Shown here: piece after piece, positions 9,489 through 16,556 of the stretch
How positions within the stretch are numbered: position 1 is the first letter of the stretch
Layout: every line of letters starts with the position of its first letter
NCBI GenBank assembly: GCA_934129895.1
Contig: CAKOWY010000003.1
Span: 1 to 64,000 of the forward strand
DNA from: an uncultured Clostridia bacterium
Lineage (GTDB): Bacteria > Bacillota > Clostridia > TANB77 > CAG-508
Length of the DNA stretch: 64,000 bases
Direction of reading: 5' to 3'
The notes under the pieces: generated by a model
Told to the model about the DNA's origin: nothing
What the model saw: the letters and a program-made list of their open reading frames with translations, nothing else
The model's database searches: none
Translations under genes and position numbers: made by a program

Positions 9489-10058
9489 TTACATAATATG
9501 TTTTTTTATTTTTTCTAAAGCAATTTTTCTTGCACTTATTTTATTTTTTTCTTCTTGTGATATTTCAGCCAATGTTTTTCCATTTGCTAATTCAAATATT
9601 TCATCAAATCCAAATCCATTATTTCCTCTTGGCTCTTCTGTAACATATCCTTCTATACATCCTGTTTCACAAAAAGTTTCTATACCATCTGATATTGAAA
9701 TTGCTGTTACAAATTTTATTTTTCTTTGTTCTTTTGGAATTCCTTTTAATTTTTCTATTATTTCTAAATTTCTTTCTCTATCTGTTCCTTTATGCCATCT
9801 TTTTGTGTACACACCTGGAAATCCATTTAAAATTTCTATTTCTATTCCTGAGTCATCTGCTAAACACTTTATTCCATTAGTTATTTGTGCTATTGTTTCT
9901 GCCTTTTTCATTGCATTTCCTTCAAATGTTTTTTGATCTTCTTCAACATCTATTTCTATTCCTTTTTCTTTTAATGAAACTATATTAAAATCGCTTAAAA
10001 TTTCTTGTATTTCATTAATTTTACCTTTATTATTAGAAGCAACTATTATTTCTTCCAT
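9489..10058 (-). CDS. rdgB: Non-canonical purine NTP pyrophosphatase (RdgB/HAM1)
   Basis: Hydrolyses dITP, XTP and similar oxidised purine nucleotides to monophosphates, keeping them out of DNA and RNA. The 189 residues carry the family signatures VASNNKGKINEIQEIL at the N-terminus, LADDSGIEIEILNGFPGVY in the centre and GFGFDEIFEL. ATG at 10058 follows AAGGAGAAAAGG. It is a single gene converging on the XRE gene. A second house-cleaning NTPase (YjjX family) is encoded at 15031. Confidence 0.96.
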   Translation of the reverse strand: MEEIIVASNNKGKINEIQEILSDFNIVSLKEKGIEIDVEEDQKTFEGNAMKKAETIAQITNGIKCLADDSGIEIEILNGFPGVYTKRWHKGTDRERNLEIIEKLKGIPKEQRKIKFVTAISISDGIETFCETGCIEGYVTEEPRGNNGFGFDEIFELANGKTLAEISQEEKNKISARKIALEKIKKHIM

Positions 10059-10132
10059 ACCTTTTCTCCTTTTATAAATATTTTATATTTATATTTTAAC
10101 ATATCATTTTATTTTTTTCTACTTTAAATATG

Positions 10133-10158
10133 AAAAGACCGCCCTTAACAGGACGGTC
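10133..10158 (-). terminator. Intrinsic terminator of the 10205-10750 gene
   Basis: On the minus strand GACCGTCC pairs with GGGCGGTC (one G-U pair) and is followed by TTTTC. The GC-rich stem matches the composition of the inserted gene, not of its surroundings. Confidence 0.8.
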
Positions 10159-10204
10159 CAACATTCAAATCACAAATGAGATGATTGAACGTTTAGGAGT
10201 GATC

Positions 10205-10750
10205 TTAAGCCGGATCGAGACTTGCCAGCTTGCAAATCGGAGTTCCGTCCTCCTCGCAAACGATGTAGTCACCATAAGACTTTTCAGTCTTCGTGAGGAT
10301 GTTTGCATCCCCCTGGCCATACTTGACCCAGTAGGCTTCACCAGGAAGTCCAGTGGAAGTCCCCCAGCTCGTCTTGATGCTCCAGCTGCCGTCGGAATTG
10401 TGGCTGATGAACACATCAGACAAGAACTCGGGATACTCGTCCGTGATCTTCTGTGCCTCATACACAACTGCCTTCTTGTAGAAAACGCCATCCTTTTCCA
10501 CCAAACTGGTTGCCGCATTGCCAACGACCCAGCAGTTGTAGCCGGAAGAAGTGCTTGCACTCTTTTCGTAGGCCACAACTTCGCCCATATTACAGGTTTC
10601 CTCCCCTTCAACACAGTCCAGACGGACAGTATCGCCAGTGATAGAAATGGCATTCCGAAGGAACTCCGGAATATCCTCTACCTTAGAGACCCGGATAGCA
10701 TCCTTTTTCTGGCCTGCTTCCTTGCGAATGTAAATCTTGCTTTCAGACAT
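10205..10750 (-). CDS. Higher-GC orphan protein, 181 aa (acquired single gene)
   Basis: I do not recognise this family. The protein is acidic, has no signal peptide or membrane segment, and its C-terminal half is rich in Trp, Gly and Ser (SHNSDGSWSIKTSWGTSTG), suggesting a beta-rich fold. ATG at 10750 follows AGGAGGGC. Base and codon use differ sharply from all neighbours: CGC, CGG, CTG and GGC are common. It has its own consensus promoter and GC-rich terminator, so the whole transcription unit looks transferred. It contains an in-frame CGG followed by A (10654-10657), read here as ordinary Arg; skipping that A gives a low-complexity Arg/Ser-rich frame. Confidence 0.72.
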   Translation of the reverse strand: MSESKIYIRKEAGQKKDAIRVSKVEDIPEFLRNAISITGDTVRLDCVEGEETCNMGEVVAYEKSASTSSGYNCWVVGNAATSLVEKDGVFYKKAVVYEAQKITDEYPEFLSDVFISHNSDGSWSIKTSWGTSTGLPGEAYWVKYGQGDANILTKTEKSYGDYIVCEEDGTPICKLASLDPA

Positions 10751-10800
10751 ATCTAATGCCCTCCTAAAATATTATTGTCGCATTGCTGCGTACATCTTAT

Positions 10801-10829
10801 ATTATACCATTTTTTATATAAATTGTCAA
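10801..10829 (-). promoter_or_regulatory. Full-consensus promoter of the 10205-10750 gene
   Basis: Exact TTGACA and TATAAT with a 17-base spacer, continuing ATAAGA. The region around the -10 box is nearly identical to that of the other inserted gene at 36477-37277. Confidence 0.88.
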
Positions 10830-10880
10830 TTATAGTCCATCTTGTAAAACAAATACGAACACTTTATATAAAATTCAATC

Positions 10881-10910
10881 TTGTAAATTAATTTTCTTTT
10901 ATGATATAAT
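10881..10910 (+). promoter_or_regulatory. Promoter of the dUTPase-like gene
   Basis: TTGTAA and TATAAT with an 18-base spacer, 30 bases before the start codon. Confidence 0.65.
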
Positions 10911-10939
10911 CCACTTAATAAAAAAGAAAGGAAAATAAA

Positions 10940-11401
10940 ATGAGAGATTTCGAAAAAATTAGTTTTGAACAATTTTGTAAAGATATAAATAATAATAAAA
11001 ATTTATATAACAGTTATAAATTACCAGTAAGAGATTCAAAATTAACAGCTGGTTATGATATATATTTATTAGAAGATCTAGAATTGAAACCAAATGAAAC
11101 TGTAAAATTACCTACTGGAATAAAATCATATTTTGAAGCTGATGAAGTTCTATTAATAGTTATAAGAAGTTCTATGGGATTTAAATATAACATTAGATTA
11201 GTAAATCAAGTAGGAGTAATTGATGCTGATTACTATAATAATAAAAATAATGAAGGTCATATATTTATAAAAATAAAAAACGAAGGAACTGAAACCGTAA
11301 AGTTCAAAGCAGGAGAAGCAATAGCTCAAGGAATATTTTTTAAATATTTAATTACAAAAAGTGATTCTGATTTAGGATTAAAAAGAGAATCTGATTATTA
11401 A
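10940..11401 (+). CDS. dUTPase / dCTP deaminase superfamily protein
   Basis: A trimeric dUTPase-fold protein of 153 residues that probably hydrolyses dUTP to dUMP. Motif 1 is AGYDIYL, motif 2 IRSSMGFKYN (RSS followed by G), and motif 3 GVIDADYY. After the KAGEAIAQGIFFKY block the family normally ends in a flexible Gly-rich arm (motif 5, RGxxGFG), which is missing here: the protein ends LGLKRESDY. The catalytic Asp and Tyr of motif 3 are present. ATG at 10940 follows AGAAAGGA. It is monocistronic, next to a higher-GC inserted gene. dUTPase activity is likely but not certain without motif 5. Confidence 0.82.
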   Translation: MRDFEKISFEQFCKDINNNKNLYNSYKLPVRDSKLTAGYDIYLLEDLELKPNETVKLPTGIKSYFEADEVLLIVIRSSMGFKYNIRLVNQVGVIDADYYNNKNNEGHIFIKIKNEGTETVKFKAGEAIAQGIFFKYLITKSDSDLGLKRESDY

Positions 11402-11535
11402 ATCTTCCTCACATTACTTAATCAACTAAACAAATGAGAACATTTTTTATATTATTTCAAAAAGTATAGAAAAAAATGTATTTTAATATATAATTAATGT
11501 AATTTAAAAAACTTAAATTCTATTTGGAGGAAACA

Positions 11536-12282
11536 ATGAATAAAAAACTAATATTAGATAATGTAGATAAACTCATGGCTATGTATAAAAATGGCGACCT
11601 TGGCGGTGAAGTAATGCCAGAAGATGCAAATCCTAATTTAAGAAAAGAAAGCTTAGAAAATTATTTATATTTCACTTTACCAATGGCATTAAACTATCAA
11701 AGGAACTCTTATACATTATGGGAAAGTGCTTTAAAAACATATACTGATGATGAAACAAGATTTGTTTTTAATCCTAAAGTATGTTTAGAAAAAAGTTTTG
11801 AAGAAGTACAATATGCTTTAACTAAATATAAAGTTGCTTTGCAAAAACAGAAACAAACTGAAATATGGCTATCATTATGTAATACATTTGTAGAAATATT
11901 TGATGGTGATATACGAAAACTATTTGATAAATTAGATAATGATGTTAATAAGATTAGAGACTTTATTCAAAAAGAAAATAAAAAGAAATTTCCTTATTTA
12001 TCAGGAATGAAAATTTGTAATTATTGGTTATATGTTATTTATCAATATACTGATAGAAAATACAAAAACATTGAATGTCTAACAGTTGCTCCAGATACTC
12101 ATGTATGTAAGGCAACTCATAGATTAGGCTTAATAACTGATGATGAATTTAATTCAAGTAATGTTCAACAAATAGTTATAGATAGATGGCAAAAACTTTT
12201 TAAAGATACAAAATATAAACCAATTGATATTCATACTCAATTATGGTTATGGAGCAGAAATGGATTTAAAGAGATAAAATAG
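11536..12282 (+). CDS. Uncharacterised protein with a HhH-glycosylase-like motif
   Basis: A 248-residue soluble protein. The segment SGMKICNYWLYVIYQYT followed by VAPDTHVCKATHRLGLI resembles the end of the helix-hairpin-helix GPD fold of DNA glycosylases (VDTHVxRVxxRLGL in endonuclease III), so a base-excision enzyme or a relative is possible. I cannot assign a substrate, and no Fe-S cysteine cluster is visible. I choose ATG at 11536 because GGAGG lies 5 bases before it; the in-frame TTG at 11524 lies upstream of that site. A long hairpin follows the stop codon. Confidence 0.6.
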   Translation: MNKKLILDNVDKLMAMYKNGDLGGEVMPEDANPNLRKESLENYLYFTLPMALNYQRNSYTLWESALKTYTDDETRFVFNPKVCLEKSFEEVQYALTKYKVALQKQKQTEIWLSLCNTFVEIFDGDIRKLFDKLDNDVNKIRDFIQKENKKKFPYLSGMKICNYWLYVIYQYTDRKYKNIECLTVAPDTHVCKATHRLGLITDDEFNSSNVQQIVIDRWQKLFKDTKYKPIDIHTQLWLWSRNGFKEIK

Positions 12283-12331
12283 TGATAAACAAAATAAAAT
12301 ACTTAACTAATAGTACAAAGTTTATATAAGC

Positions 12332-12374
12332 AACAAAGACAATATTAGGAATTATTACCTATATTGTCTTTGTT
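12332..12374 (+). terminator. Terminator after the 11536-12282 gene
   Basis: A long near-perfect hairpin with arms of 17-18 bases (AACAAAGACAATA and complement) followed by a T-rich run. It may also serve the convergent tRNA gene. Confidence 0.7.
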
Positions 12375-12394
12375 ATTATCTTTATTAAAATATT

Positions 12395-12468
12395 TGGAGC
12401 GGGTAGCGAGAATCGAACTCGCGCAACCAGGTCGGAAGCATGGTATTCTACCACTAAACTATACCCGC
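12395..12468 (-). tRNA. tRNA-Gly with four-base anticodon UCCG (reads CGGA)
   Basis: A 74-base tRNA with CCA encoded. Acceptor GCGGGUA pairs with UACCCGC, discriminator U73 and G1-C72, C2-G71 are tRNA-Gly identity features, and the T-arm is GCGAG-UUCGAUU-CUCGC. The anticodon loop reads CUUCCGA: U33, then U34 C35 C36 and G37. Normal tRNA-Gly(UCC) has A37. U-C-C-G is the exact complement of CGGA. The anticodon stem CCAUG/CCUGG has a U-C mismatch; alternatively G pairs with the next C, bulging the U and giving an 8-base loop CUUCCGAC, the architecture of classic frameshift-suppressor tRNAs. C36-G37 is not the G36-G37 context known for TrmD methylation, so G37 may be free to pair. It has its own promoter. 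With the four CGGA sites in this window it is the likely decoder of a four-base glycine codon. Confidence 0.93.
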
Positions 12469-12484
12469 ATCACATTCTTTTTTG

Positions 12485-12513
12485 ATTATATAATATTTTT
12501 TCCAAAATGTCTA
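12485..12513 (-). promoter_or_regulatory. Promoter of the tRNA-Gly gene
   Basis: TAGACA and TATAAT on the minus strand with a 17-base spacer, 17 bases before the mature 5' end. Confidence 0.78.
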
Positions 12514-12559
12514 CACTCAAACATTATTTATTCAAATTTGTTAATTTTATGTAAAACTA

Positions 12560-12588
12560 TTGATTATTTCATTATTTTGATATATAAT
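12560..12588 (+). promoter_or_regulatory. Promoter of the 12623-12886 gene
   Basis: TTGATT and TATAAT with a 17-base spacer, 34 bases before the start codon. Confidence 0.72.
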
Positions 12589-12622
12589 GTATATATTAAT
12601 ATGTACTGGAGGGTACGACAAA

Positions 12623-12886
12623 ATGAAAAAAGAATTAGTAGTGGCTCTTATTCAAAACGAGACTGGCGATTATTTCTGTGTTACCAACGCAGAAAACACC
12701 GAACATCACCTGTTCCGTGCAATCGACTTTTTTCTCAACGGCAACTTCTTCAAATGCACAAGTGAGTTTGAGCGTGTGTTTCGGAGCAAGTTCTCGTCGG
12801 ACTATGAGGATTGCTCGTTTACCTATGACGAAGCCGCTAAGAAAAAGGTGGAGCATCTGCTCTACATGAACACCAATTGCTACTGA
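12623..12886 (+). CDS. Higher-GC orphan small protein, 87 aa
   Basis: An unrecognised 87-residue acidic protein, without signal peptide, rich in Phe, Asp and Cys (FERVFRSKFSSDYEDCSFTY). The ATG at 12623 follows GGAGGG with 9-base spacing; an upstream in-frame ATG at 12587 lies in the promoter and is rejected. Composition and codon choice (GAC, AAC, GTG, CTG, CGG) differ strongly from neighbours. It is a self-contained unit with its own promoter and terminator, inserted between the tRNA-Gly and bofA. An in-frame CGG followed by A at 12782-12785 would cause frameshifting to a TGA at 12869 if CGGA is decoded as four bases. Confidence 0.7.
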   Translation: MKKELVVALIQNETGDYFCVTNAENTEHHLFRAIDFFLNGNFFKCTSEFERVFRSKFSSDYEDCSFTYDEAAKKKVEHLLYMNTNCY

Positions 12887-12898
12887 TACGTAGCCCTC

Positions 12899-12944
12899 AA
12901 AACCCAAGAAGATAACGAAAGTTATTCTCCTTGGGTTTTTTATA
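12899..12944 (+). terminator. Terminator of the 12623-12886 gene
   Basis: Stem AAAACCCAAG with CTTGGGTTTT, an inner stem ATAAC/GTTAT, then a T-run. The distal end overlaps the last bases of bofA on the other strand. Confidence 0.85.
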
Positions 12945-13192
12945 ATAAAAATTTTATCAATATCAATAAAACACTTCCAGGTATTCCTAAAATTCCGTAT
13001 TAAAACAGCTGTAAAAAAATTAAGTCCAATATGAAAATTATAAAACACTCCTATTAGATTAATAATATAAATAATAACAGCACCAAAAATCGAATTTATT
13101 ATTAACTTAAAAATCCATTTTAAAGGAACAACAAATATTCGACCAATAATAAATAAAAAACATATACATGATATAATTATTAGAACATTCAT
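12940..13192 (-). CDS. bofA: Pro-sigma-K processing inhibitor BofA, with CGGA four-base codon
   Basis: BofA is a small forespore-engulfing-membrane protein that holds the SpoIVFB protease inactive until late sporulation. The first 65 codons give the hydrophobic N-terminal helix, PLKWIFKLIINSIFGAV and GLNFFTAVLI. The frame then breaks at CGG-A (12997-12994). Taking CGGA as one residue continues as ILGIPGSVLLILIKFLL and stops at 12940, giving 83 residues, the normal BofA size. The family consensus here is G-ILGIPG, so the CGGA residue should be glycine. Without the shift the frame runs on as an unrelated antisense of the inserted gene. GAGGGAT precedes ATG at 13192. It sits directly downstream of yaaL, as in the recR-yaaL-bofA order of Bacillus. 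Sequencing error or pseudogene is the alternative. Confidence 0.88.
12994..12997 (-). other. CGGA recoding site in bofA
   Basis: In-frame CGG (codon 66) followed by A. Decoding all four bases as one residue joins TAVLI to ILGIPG. Consensus residue at this place in BofA is glycine. Confidence 0.87.
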
Positions 13193-13261
13193 TTATATCC
13201 CTCATCTTCCTATAATTTATATTTAATATTATGTTTTTTATTGGACAAATATACATAGTTT

Positions 13262-13549
13262 TTATACAACCATTTCATTAATTCCATACATCCTTAAACT
13301 TATATCATTACTTCTTGAAAATACTATTCCCATTTTTTTAGCATTTTTTATTAAAAAATCAAGTTTTGACTGATTAGCTTTTATCTGATAAATATAATAA
13401 TCTATCATATCATCTTCTGCATATTCAAAATTACTTATTGCAATTTTCAATCTTTCTTTAGTTTCATTAATAGTTCTCATCAGTTCTAACTTTTTTTCAT
13501 TTTCACTCTTTCCCTCTATCATCTTATTCAAATAATATTCTTCATGCAT
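13262..13549 (-). CDS. yaaL: YaaL / DUF2508 family protein
   Basis: A 95-residue helical protein of the DUF2508 family: TINETKERLKIAISNFEYAE, DDMIDYYIYQIKANQSKLDFL and IKNAKKMGI match the YaaL pattern of an amphipathic helix pair with the YIYQIKA core. Function unknown; in Bacillus it lies between recR and bofA. Here it precedes bofA by 69 bases on the same strand, which supports both calls; recR is not present in the window. AAGGTG lies 8 bases upstream of ATG at 13549. Confidence 0.85.
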   Translation of the reverse strand: MHEEYYLNKMIEGKSENEKKLELMRTINETKERLKIAISNFEYAEDDMIDYYIYQIKANQSKLDFLIKNAKKMGIVFSRSNDISLRMYGINEMVV

Positions 13550-13622
13550 ATTTTAGCACCTTCCCTCTTACTAATTATTATTAGTCAATTTTTCTTATTA
13601 TGCACAATTTATGTAATTTTTA

Positions 13623-13651
13623 TTGAATTTTCCATAATTTTATTGTATAAT
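13623..13651 (+). promoter_or_regulatory. Promoter of serS
   Basis: TTGAAT and TATAAT with a 17-base spacer, 53 bases before the serS start. The short leader leaves no room for a T-box. Confidence 0.75.
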
Positions 13652-13704
13652 AGCTGATATGTAACCTCAAATAAGGTATTTTATATAGAAAGGAATATTA
13701 CGTT

Positions 13705-14991
13705 ATGATAGATATAAAATTAATAAGAGAAAATCCAGAATTAGTAAAAGAAAATATAAAGAAAAAATTTCAAGATCAAAAATTAGTATTAGTAGATGAA
13801 GTTTTAAGTCTTGATAAAAAAAATAGAGAATCAAAGTTAAATGGTGATAATCTTCGTTCTGAAAGAAAAAGACTAAGTGAGGAAATTGGAAAACTTATGA
13901 AAGCTGGTCAAAAAGAAGAAGCTGAAAAACTTCGTCAAGAAGTTCAAAGCGTAAACTCTGCTATCCAAGAAAATGAAGAACTTGAAGAAAAATATAGTGA
14001 AGAAATAAAAAATAGAATGATGAAAATTCCAAATATTATTGATAGTACTGTTCCAATTGGAAAAGATGATAGTGAAAATGTTGAAGTTGAAAGATTTGGA
14101 GAGCCAATAGTCCCATCTTATGAAATTCCTCATCATGCTGATATAATAGCAAGATTTGATGGTCTAGATAAAGAAAGTGCTGGACGTACAAGTGGTGTTG
14201 GTTTCTACTATTTAATTGGTGATATTGCTCGTTTACATGAAGCAATGCTTGCTTATGCTCGTGATTTTATGATTAATCATGGTTTCACATATTGCATTCC
14301 ACCATTTATGATTAGAAGCAGTGTTGTTAATGGTGTTATGTCTTTTGATGAAATGGAAGCTATGATGTACAAAATTGAAGGTGAAGATTTATATTTAATT
14401 GGTACATCTGAACATAGTATGATTGGAAGATTTAAGGAACAAATCGTTGATGAATCTCAATTACCACTTACTTTAACATCTTATTCTCCATGTTTTAGAA
14501 AAGAAATCGGATCACATGGTCTTGAAGAAAGAGGATTATACAGAGTTCATCAATTTGAAAAACAAGAAATGATTGTTCTTTGTAAACCAGAAGATTCTAT
14601 GGAATGGTATAACAAAATGTGGAAAATGTCTGTTGAACTATTTAGAAGTTTAGATATTCCTGTAAGACAACTTGATTGTTGTAGTGGTGATATGGCAGAT
14701 TTAAAAGTAAAATCATGTGATATTGAAGCTTGGAGCCCTCGTCAACAAAAATATTTTGAAGTTTGTTCTTGTTCTACTTTAGGTGATGCACAAGCTAGAC
14801 GTTTAAATATTAGATATAAAACAAAAGATGGAAATAAATTTGTTCATACTCTAAATAATACAGTTTTAGCTACACCAAGAGCTTTAATTGCTTTAATTGA
14901 ATGTAACTATAATGAAGATGGAAGCATTAATGTTCCTAAAGTTTTACAACCATATATGGGGGGAAAAGAAAAATTAATTCCAACAAAATAA
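13705..14991 (+). CDS. serS: Seryl-tRNA synthetase
   Basis: Class II aminoacyl-tRNA synthetase that charges tRNA-Ser. The 428 residues include the long N-terminal antiparallel coiled coil (about residues 28-105) that grips the long variable arm of tRNA-Ser, motif 2 SPCFRKEIGSHG at about 260-275 and motif 3 LNNTVLATPRALIALIE near 390-408. The start ATG follows AAAGGAA. It is monocistronic with its own promoter and terminator. No in-frame CGG codon is present. Confidence 0.97.
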   Translation: MIDIKLIRENPELVKENIKKKFQDQKLVLVDEVLSLDKKNRESKLNGDNLRSERKRLSEEIGKLMKAGQKEEAEKLRQEVQSVNSAIQENEELEEKYSEEIKNRMMKIPNIIDSTVPIGKDDSENVEVERFGEPIVPSYEIPHHADIIARFDGLDKESAGRTSGVGFYYLIGDIARLHEAMLAYARDFMINHGFTYCIPPFMIRSSVVNGVMSFDEMEAMMYKIEGEDLYLIGTSEHSMIGRFKEQIVDESQLPLTLTSYSPCFRKEIGSHGLEERGLYRVHQFEKQEMIVLCKPEDSMEWYNKMWKMSVELFRSLDIPVRQLDCCSGDMADLKVKSCDIEAWSPRQQKYFEVCSCSTLGDAQARRLNIRYKTKDGNKFVHTLNNTVLATPRALIALIECNYNEDGSINVPKVLQPYMGGKEKLIPTK

Positions 14992-14994
14992 TAT

Positions 14995-15028
14995 AAAAAA
15001 ATGTTCACATTAAATGTGAACATTTTTT
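14995..15028. terminator. Bidirectional terminator between serS and yjjX
   Basis: The perfect stem AAAAAATGTTCACATT with its complement is flanked by A/T runs between convergent genes. Confidence 0.85.
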
Positions 15029-15030
15029 AT

Positions 15031-15561
15031 TTATCTCCATAAATCTTCATTAATAAATCTGGTCAAAGCCATTATAAATGCGTTTCTAGTTAAATCAATT
15101 CTTGTTACTTCATCTTTAGTCAAAAAACTAATTCCGCCTTTTCCCTTTCCTAATTCTTTACCTTTAAATATTCTATCCATAACTCTTCCAAGTTCTGTTT
15201 CTTTTATCTCGTCTATATATTTATCTGGAATTGGAAATCCTTGACTTGTCCCAAAACTTTGAAAACCATTTATATCCTCTATAATAACCGCATTTATATC
15301 TATCCACTCTCCTAAAGAATTAGTTATTCCCGCTTCACTTGCTACATAAAAATCAGCTTGTATATTATTCTTAACCGCATATTTCTTTAAATTTTTTACT
15401 CTATTTTTTGCGCCTTGTAATATTTTTTCATTAACTGGTTGGTTTCCAACCTCTGATTCTACAGATATTCCTTCTATTTCAACATTATCAAAATATTTTT
15501 CAAATGCTTGTCTTGCGCCTTCTATTTTTCCAGGATTTTTGGTTCCCATCAATATTTTCAT
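15031..15561 (-). CDS. yjjX: Inosine/xanthosine triphosphatase, YjjX (DUF84) family
   Basis: A 176-residue house-cleaning NTPase that removes ITP and XTP. The N-terminus GTKNPGKIEGARQAFEKYF, the GISVESEVGNQPVN block and ASEAGITN followed by GTSQGFPIP are characteristic of DUF84. ATG at 15561 follows AGGGAGAA. It is 30 bases downstream of the nucleotidase gene on the same strand, suggesting a small nucleotide-metabolism operon. Confidence 0.9.
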   Translation of the reverse strand: MKILMGTKNPGKIEGARQAFEKYFDNVEIEGISVESEVGNQPVNEKILQGAKNRVKNLKKYAVKNNIQADFYVASEAGITNSLGEWIDINAVIIEDINGFQSFGTSQGFPIPDKYIDEIKETELGRVMDRIFKGKELGKGKGGISFLTKDEVTRIDLTRNAFIMALTRFINEDLWR

Positions 15562-15591
15562 TTATTTATTCTCCCTTATTATAAAAATTTT

Positions 15592-16176
15592 CTAAATTAA
15601 ATTTTTCATACACTTTATGTGTCTATAAATCTCTCCCCAATTATTAACTTCTTTAATATAGTTATTTTCTTTTAATTTCATTAAATTTGTATCTCTAAAA
15701 TATAGTGTTTTTATTTTATTATCTGACAATCTTTTTATAATTCTCCAGTCATCATCAATCATAATATCTATATTTTCATTTTGGCAAATCTGTAATTTAT
15801 CTTCAACCTTCCAATAATATTTATCAAATTTAATATTATTTTCATCTAATAATCTCATTGCATCATCTTTCATTTCTTCTAAGAATCCACCTCTTGCAGT
15901 AATTACTACAAATTCATGCCCCTGTTTTTTTAACAGATTATATACTCCAATAAATCCTGACATTAAATTACTTTCTTTTGAAACTGTCAAGAAATATTTT
16001 TTTATAAACTCCTCTTCTTGTTTATCTGTCCAATTATATCTAGCCTGGAATTTAGGTTCCTCTTTATTTACCAAATTATTTTCTTTCAAAACATCTATAT
16101 CAAAAATTTCTTCATAAGTTCTAAATGTAGTTTCACTATCTATTACAACTCCATCTAAATCTATTCCTATTTTCAT
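15592..16176 (-). CDS. HAD-superfamily 5'-nucleotidase-like protein (NT5C type)
   Basis: A haloacid-dehalogenase-fold phosphatase of 194 residues resembling cytosolic 5'(3')-deoxyribonucleotidases. Motif I is DLDGVVID, motif II VVITARGG, and the acidic motif IV is DIMIDDDWR. I choose ATG at 16176 (MKIGIDLDG) because GGAGAG lies 6-7 bases before it; the frame is open 9 codons further up without a ribosome site. It probably dephosphorylates nucleoside monophosphates, but the substrate is not shown. It lies just upstream of yjjX. Confidence 0.8.
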   Translation of the reverse strand: MKIGIDLDGVVIDSETTFRTYEEIFDIDVLKENNLVNKEEPKFQARYNWTDKQEEEFIKKYFLTVSKESNLMSGFIGVYNLLKKQGHEFVVITARGGFLEEMKDDAMRLLDENNIKFDKYYWKVEDKLQICQNENIDIMIDDDWRIIKRLSDNKIKTLYFRDTNLMKLKENNYIKEVNNWGEIYRHIKCMKNLI

Positions 16177-16224
16177 TACTCTCTCCATTCTTACAAAATT
16201 CAATACTTATTCTACATATCATTT

Positions 16225-16397
16225 TTATTTATATGACTTAAGAAAATCTTCTAATTCATTTTCAAATATTGATTCAAAAATATTATATAATGTCACTTTT
16301 AGTCCAAGTGCTTCAAATTTTCTTCTGGAGTTTGATTTTGATTATCATATCCCAAATCATCTTCATTATATTGTAATTTTTTTACCAATTGTATCAT
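16225..16397 (-). pseudogene. Remnant of a small gene with a frameshift
   Basis: The minus strand starts MIQLVKKLQYNEDDLG, reaches TPEEN and then meets a stop, while the next frame continues EALGLKVTLYNIFESIF and ENELEDFLKSYK before TAA. One missing base near the centre would join them into about 57 residues. There is no CGGA here, so this break differs from the four recoding sites. It occupies most of the 350-base gap between the nucleotidase gene and the 16557 gene. No family recognised. Confidence 0.45.
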
Positions 16398-16470
16398 TAA
16401 TCATAAAATCTATCAATCTTTATATCAAATTTTGCATATTTAATTTTTTTCTTTTCAAAAATGTTTTTAC

Positions 16471-16505
16471 AAAAAAATAAATTCCACTGAAAAAGTAGAA
16501 TTTAT
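16471..16505 (-). terminator. Terminator of the 16557-18005 gene
   Basis: The stem ATAAATTCTACT with AGTGGAATTTAT (one G-T pair) is followed by seven T on the minus strand. Confidence 0.8.
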
Positions 16506-16556
16506 CTTTTCTTATTAATTTTACTATATATCAATTATTATAAACTAATCTATTTT

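Noticed and set aside
10654..10657. CGGA in the 10205 gene as a four-base codon
   Set aside because: The shifted frame is low-complexity and Arg/Ser-rich; the triplet frame looks like a real protein. The same holds for CGGA at 12782, 36716, 36965, 37025 and 51159.
10130..10756. Long plus-strand ORF opposite the 10205 gene
   Set aside because: No ribosome site; it starts at the terminator hairpin of the minus-strand gene and is a shadow of its codon bias.
12364..12765. Plus-strand ORF over the tRNA-Gly
   Set aside because: It reads through a tRNA and a promoter and has no ribosome site.
12635..13192. A 185-residue minus-strand ORF extending bofA across the inserted gene
   Set aside because: After codon 66 it is antisense of the higher-GC gene; BofA homology continues only after the four-base step.
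13652..13704. T-box leader before serS
   Set aside because: The leader has only about 50 bases and no T-box sequence. None was seen before gltX or trpS either.
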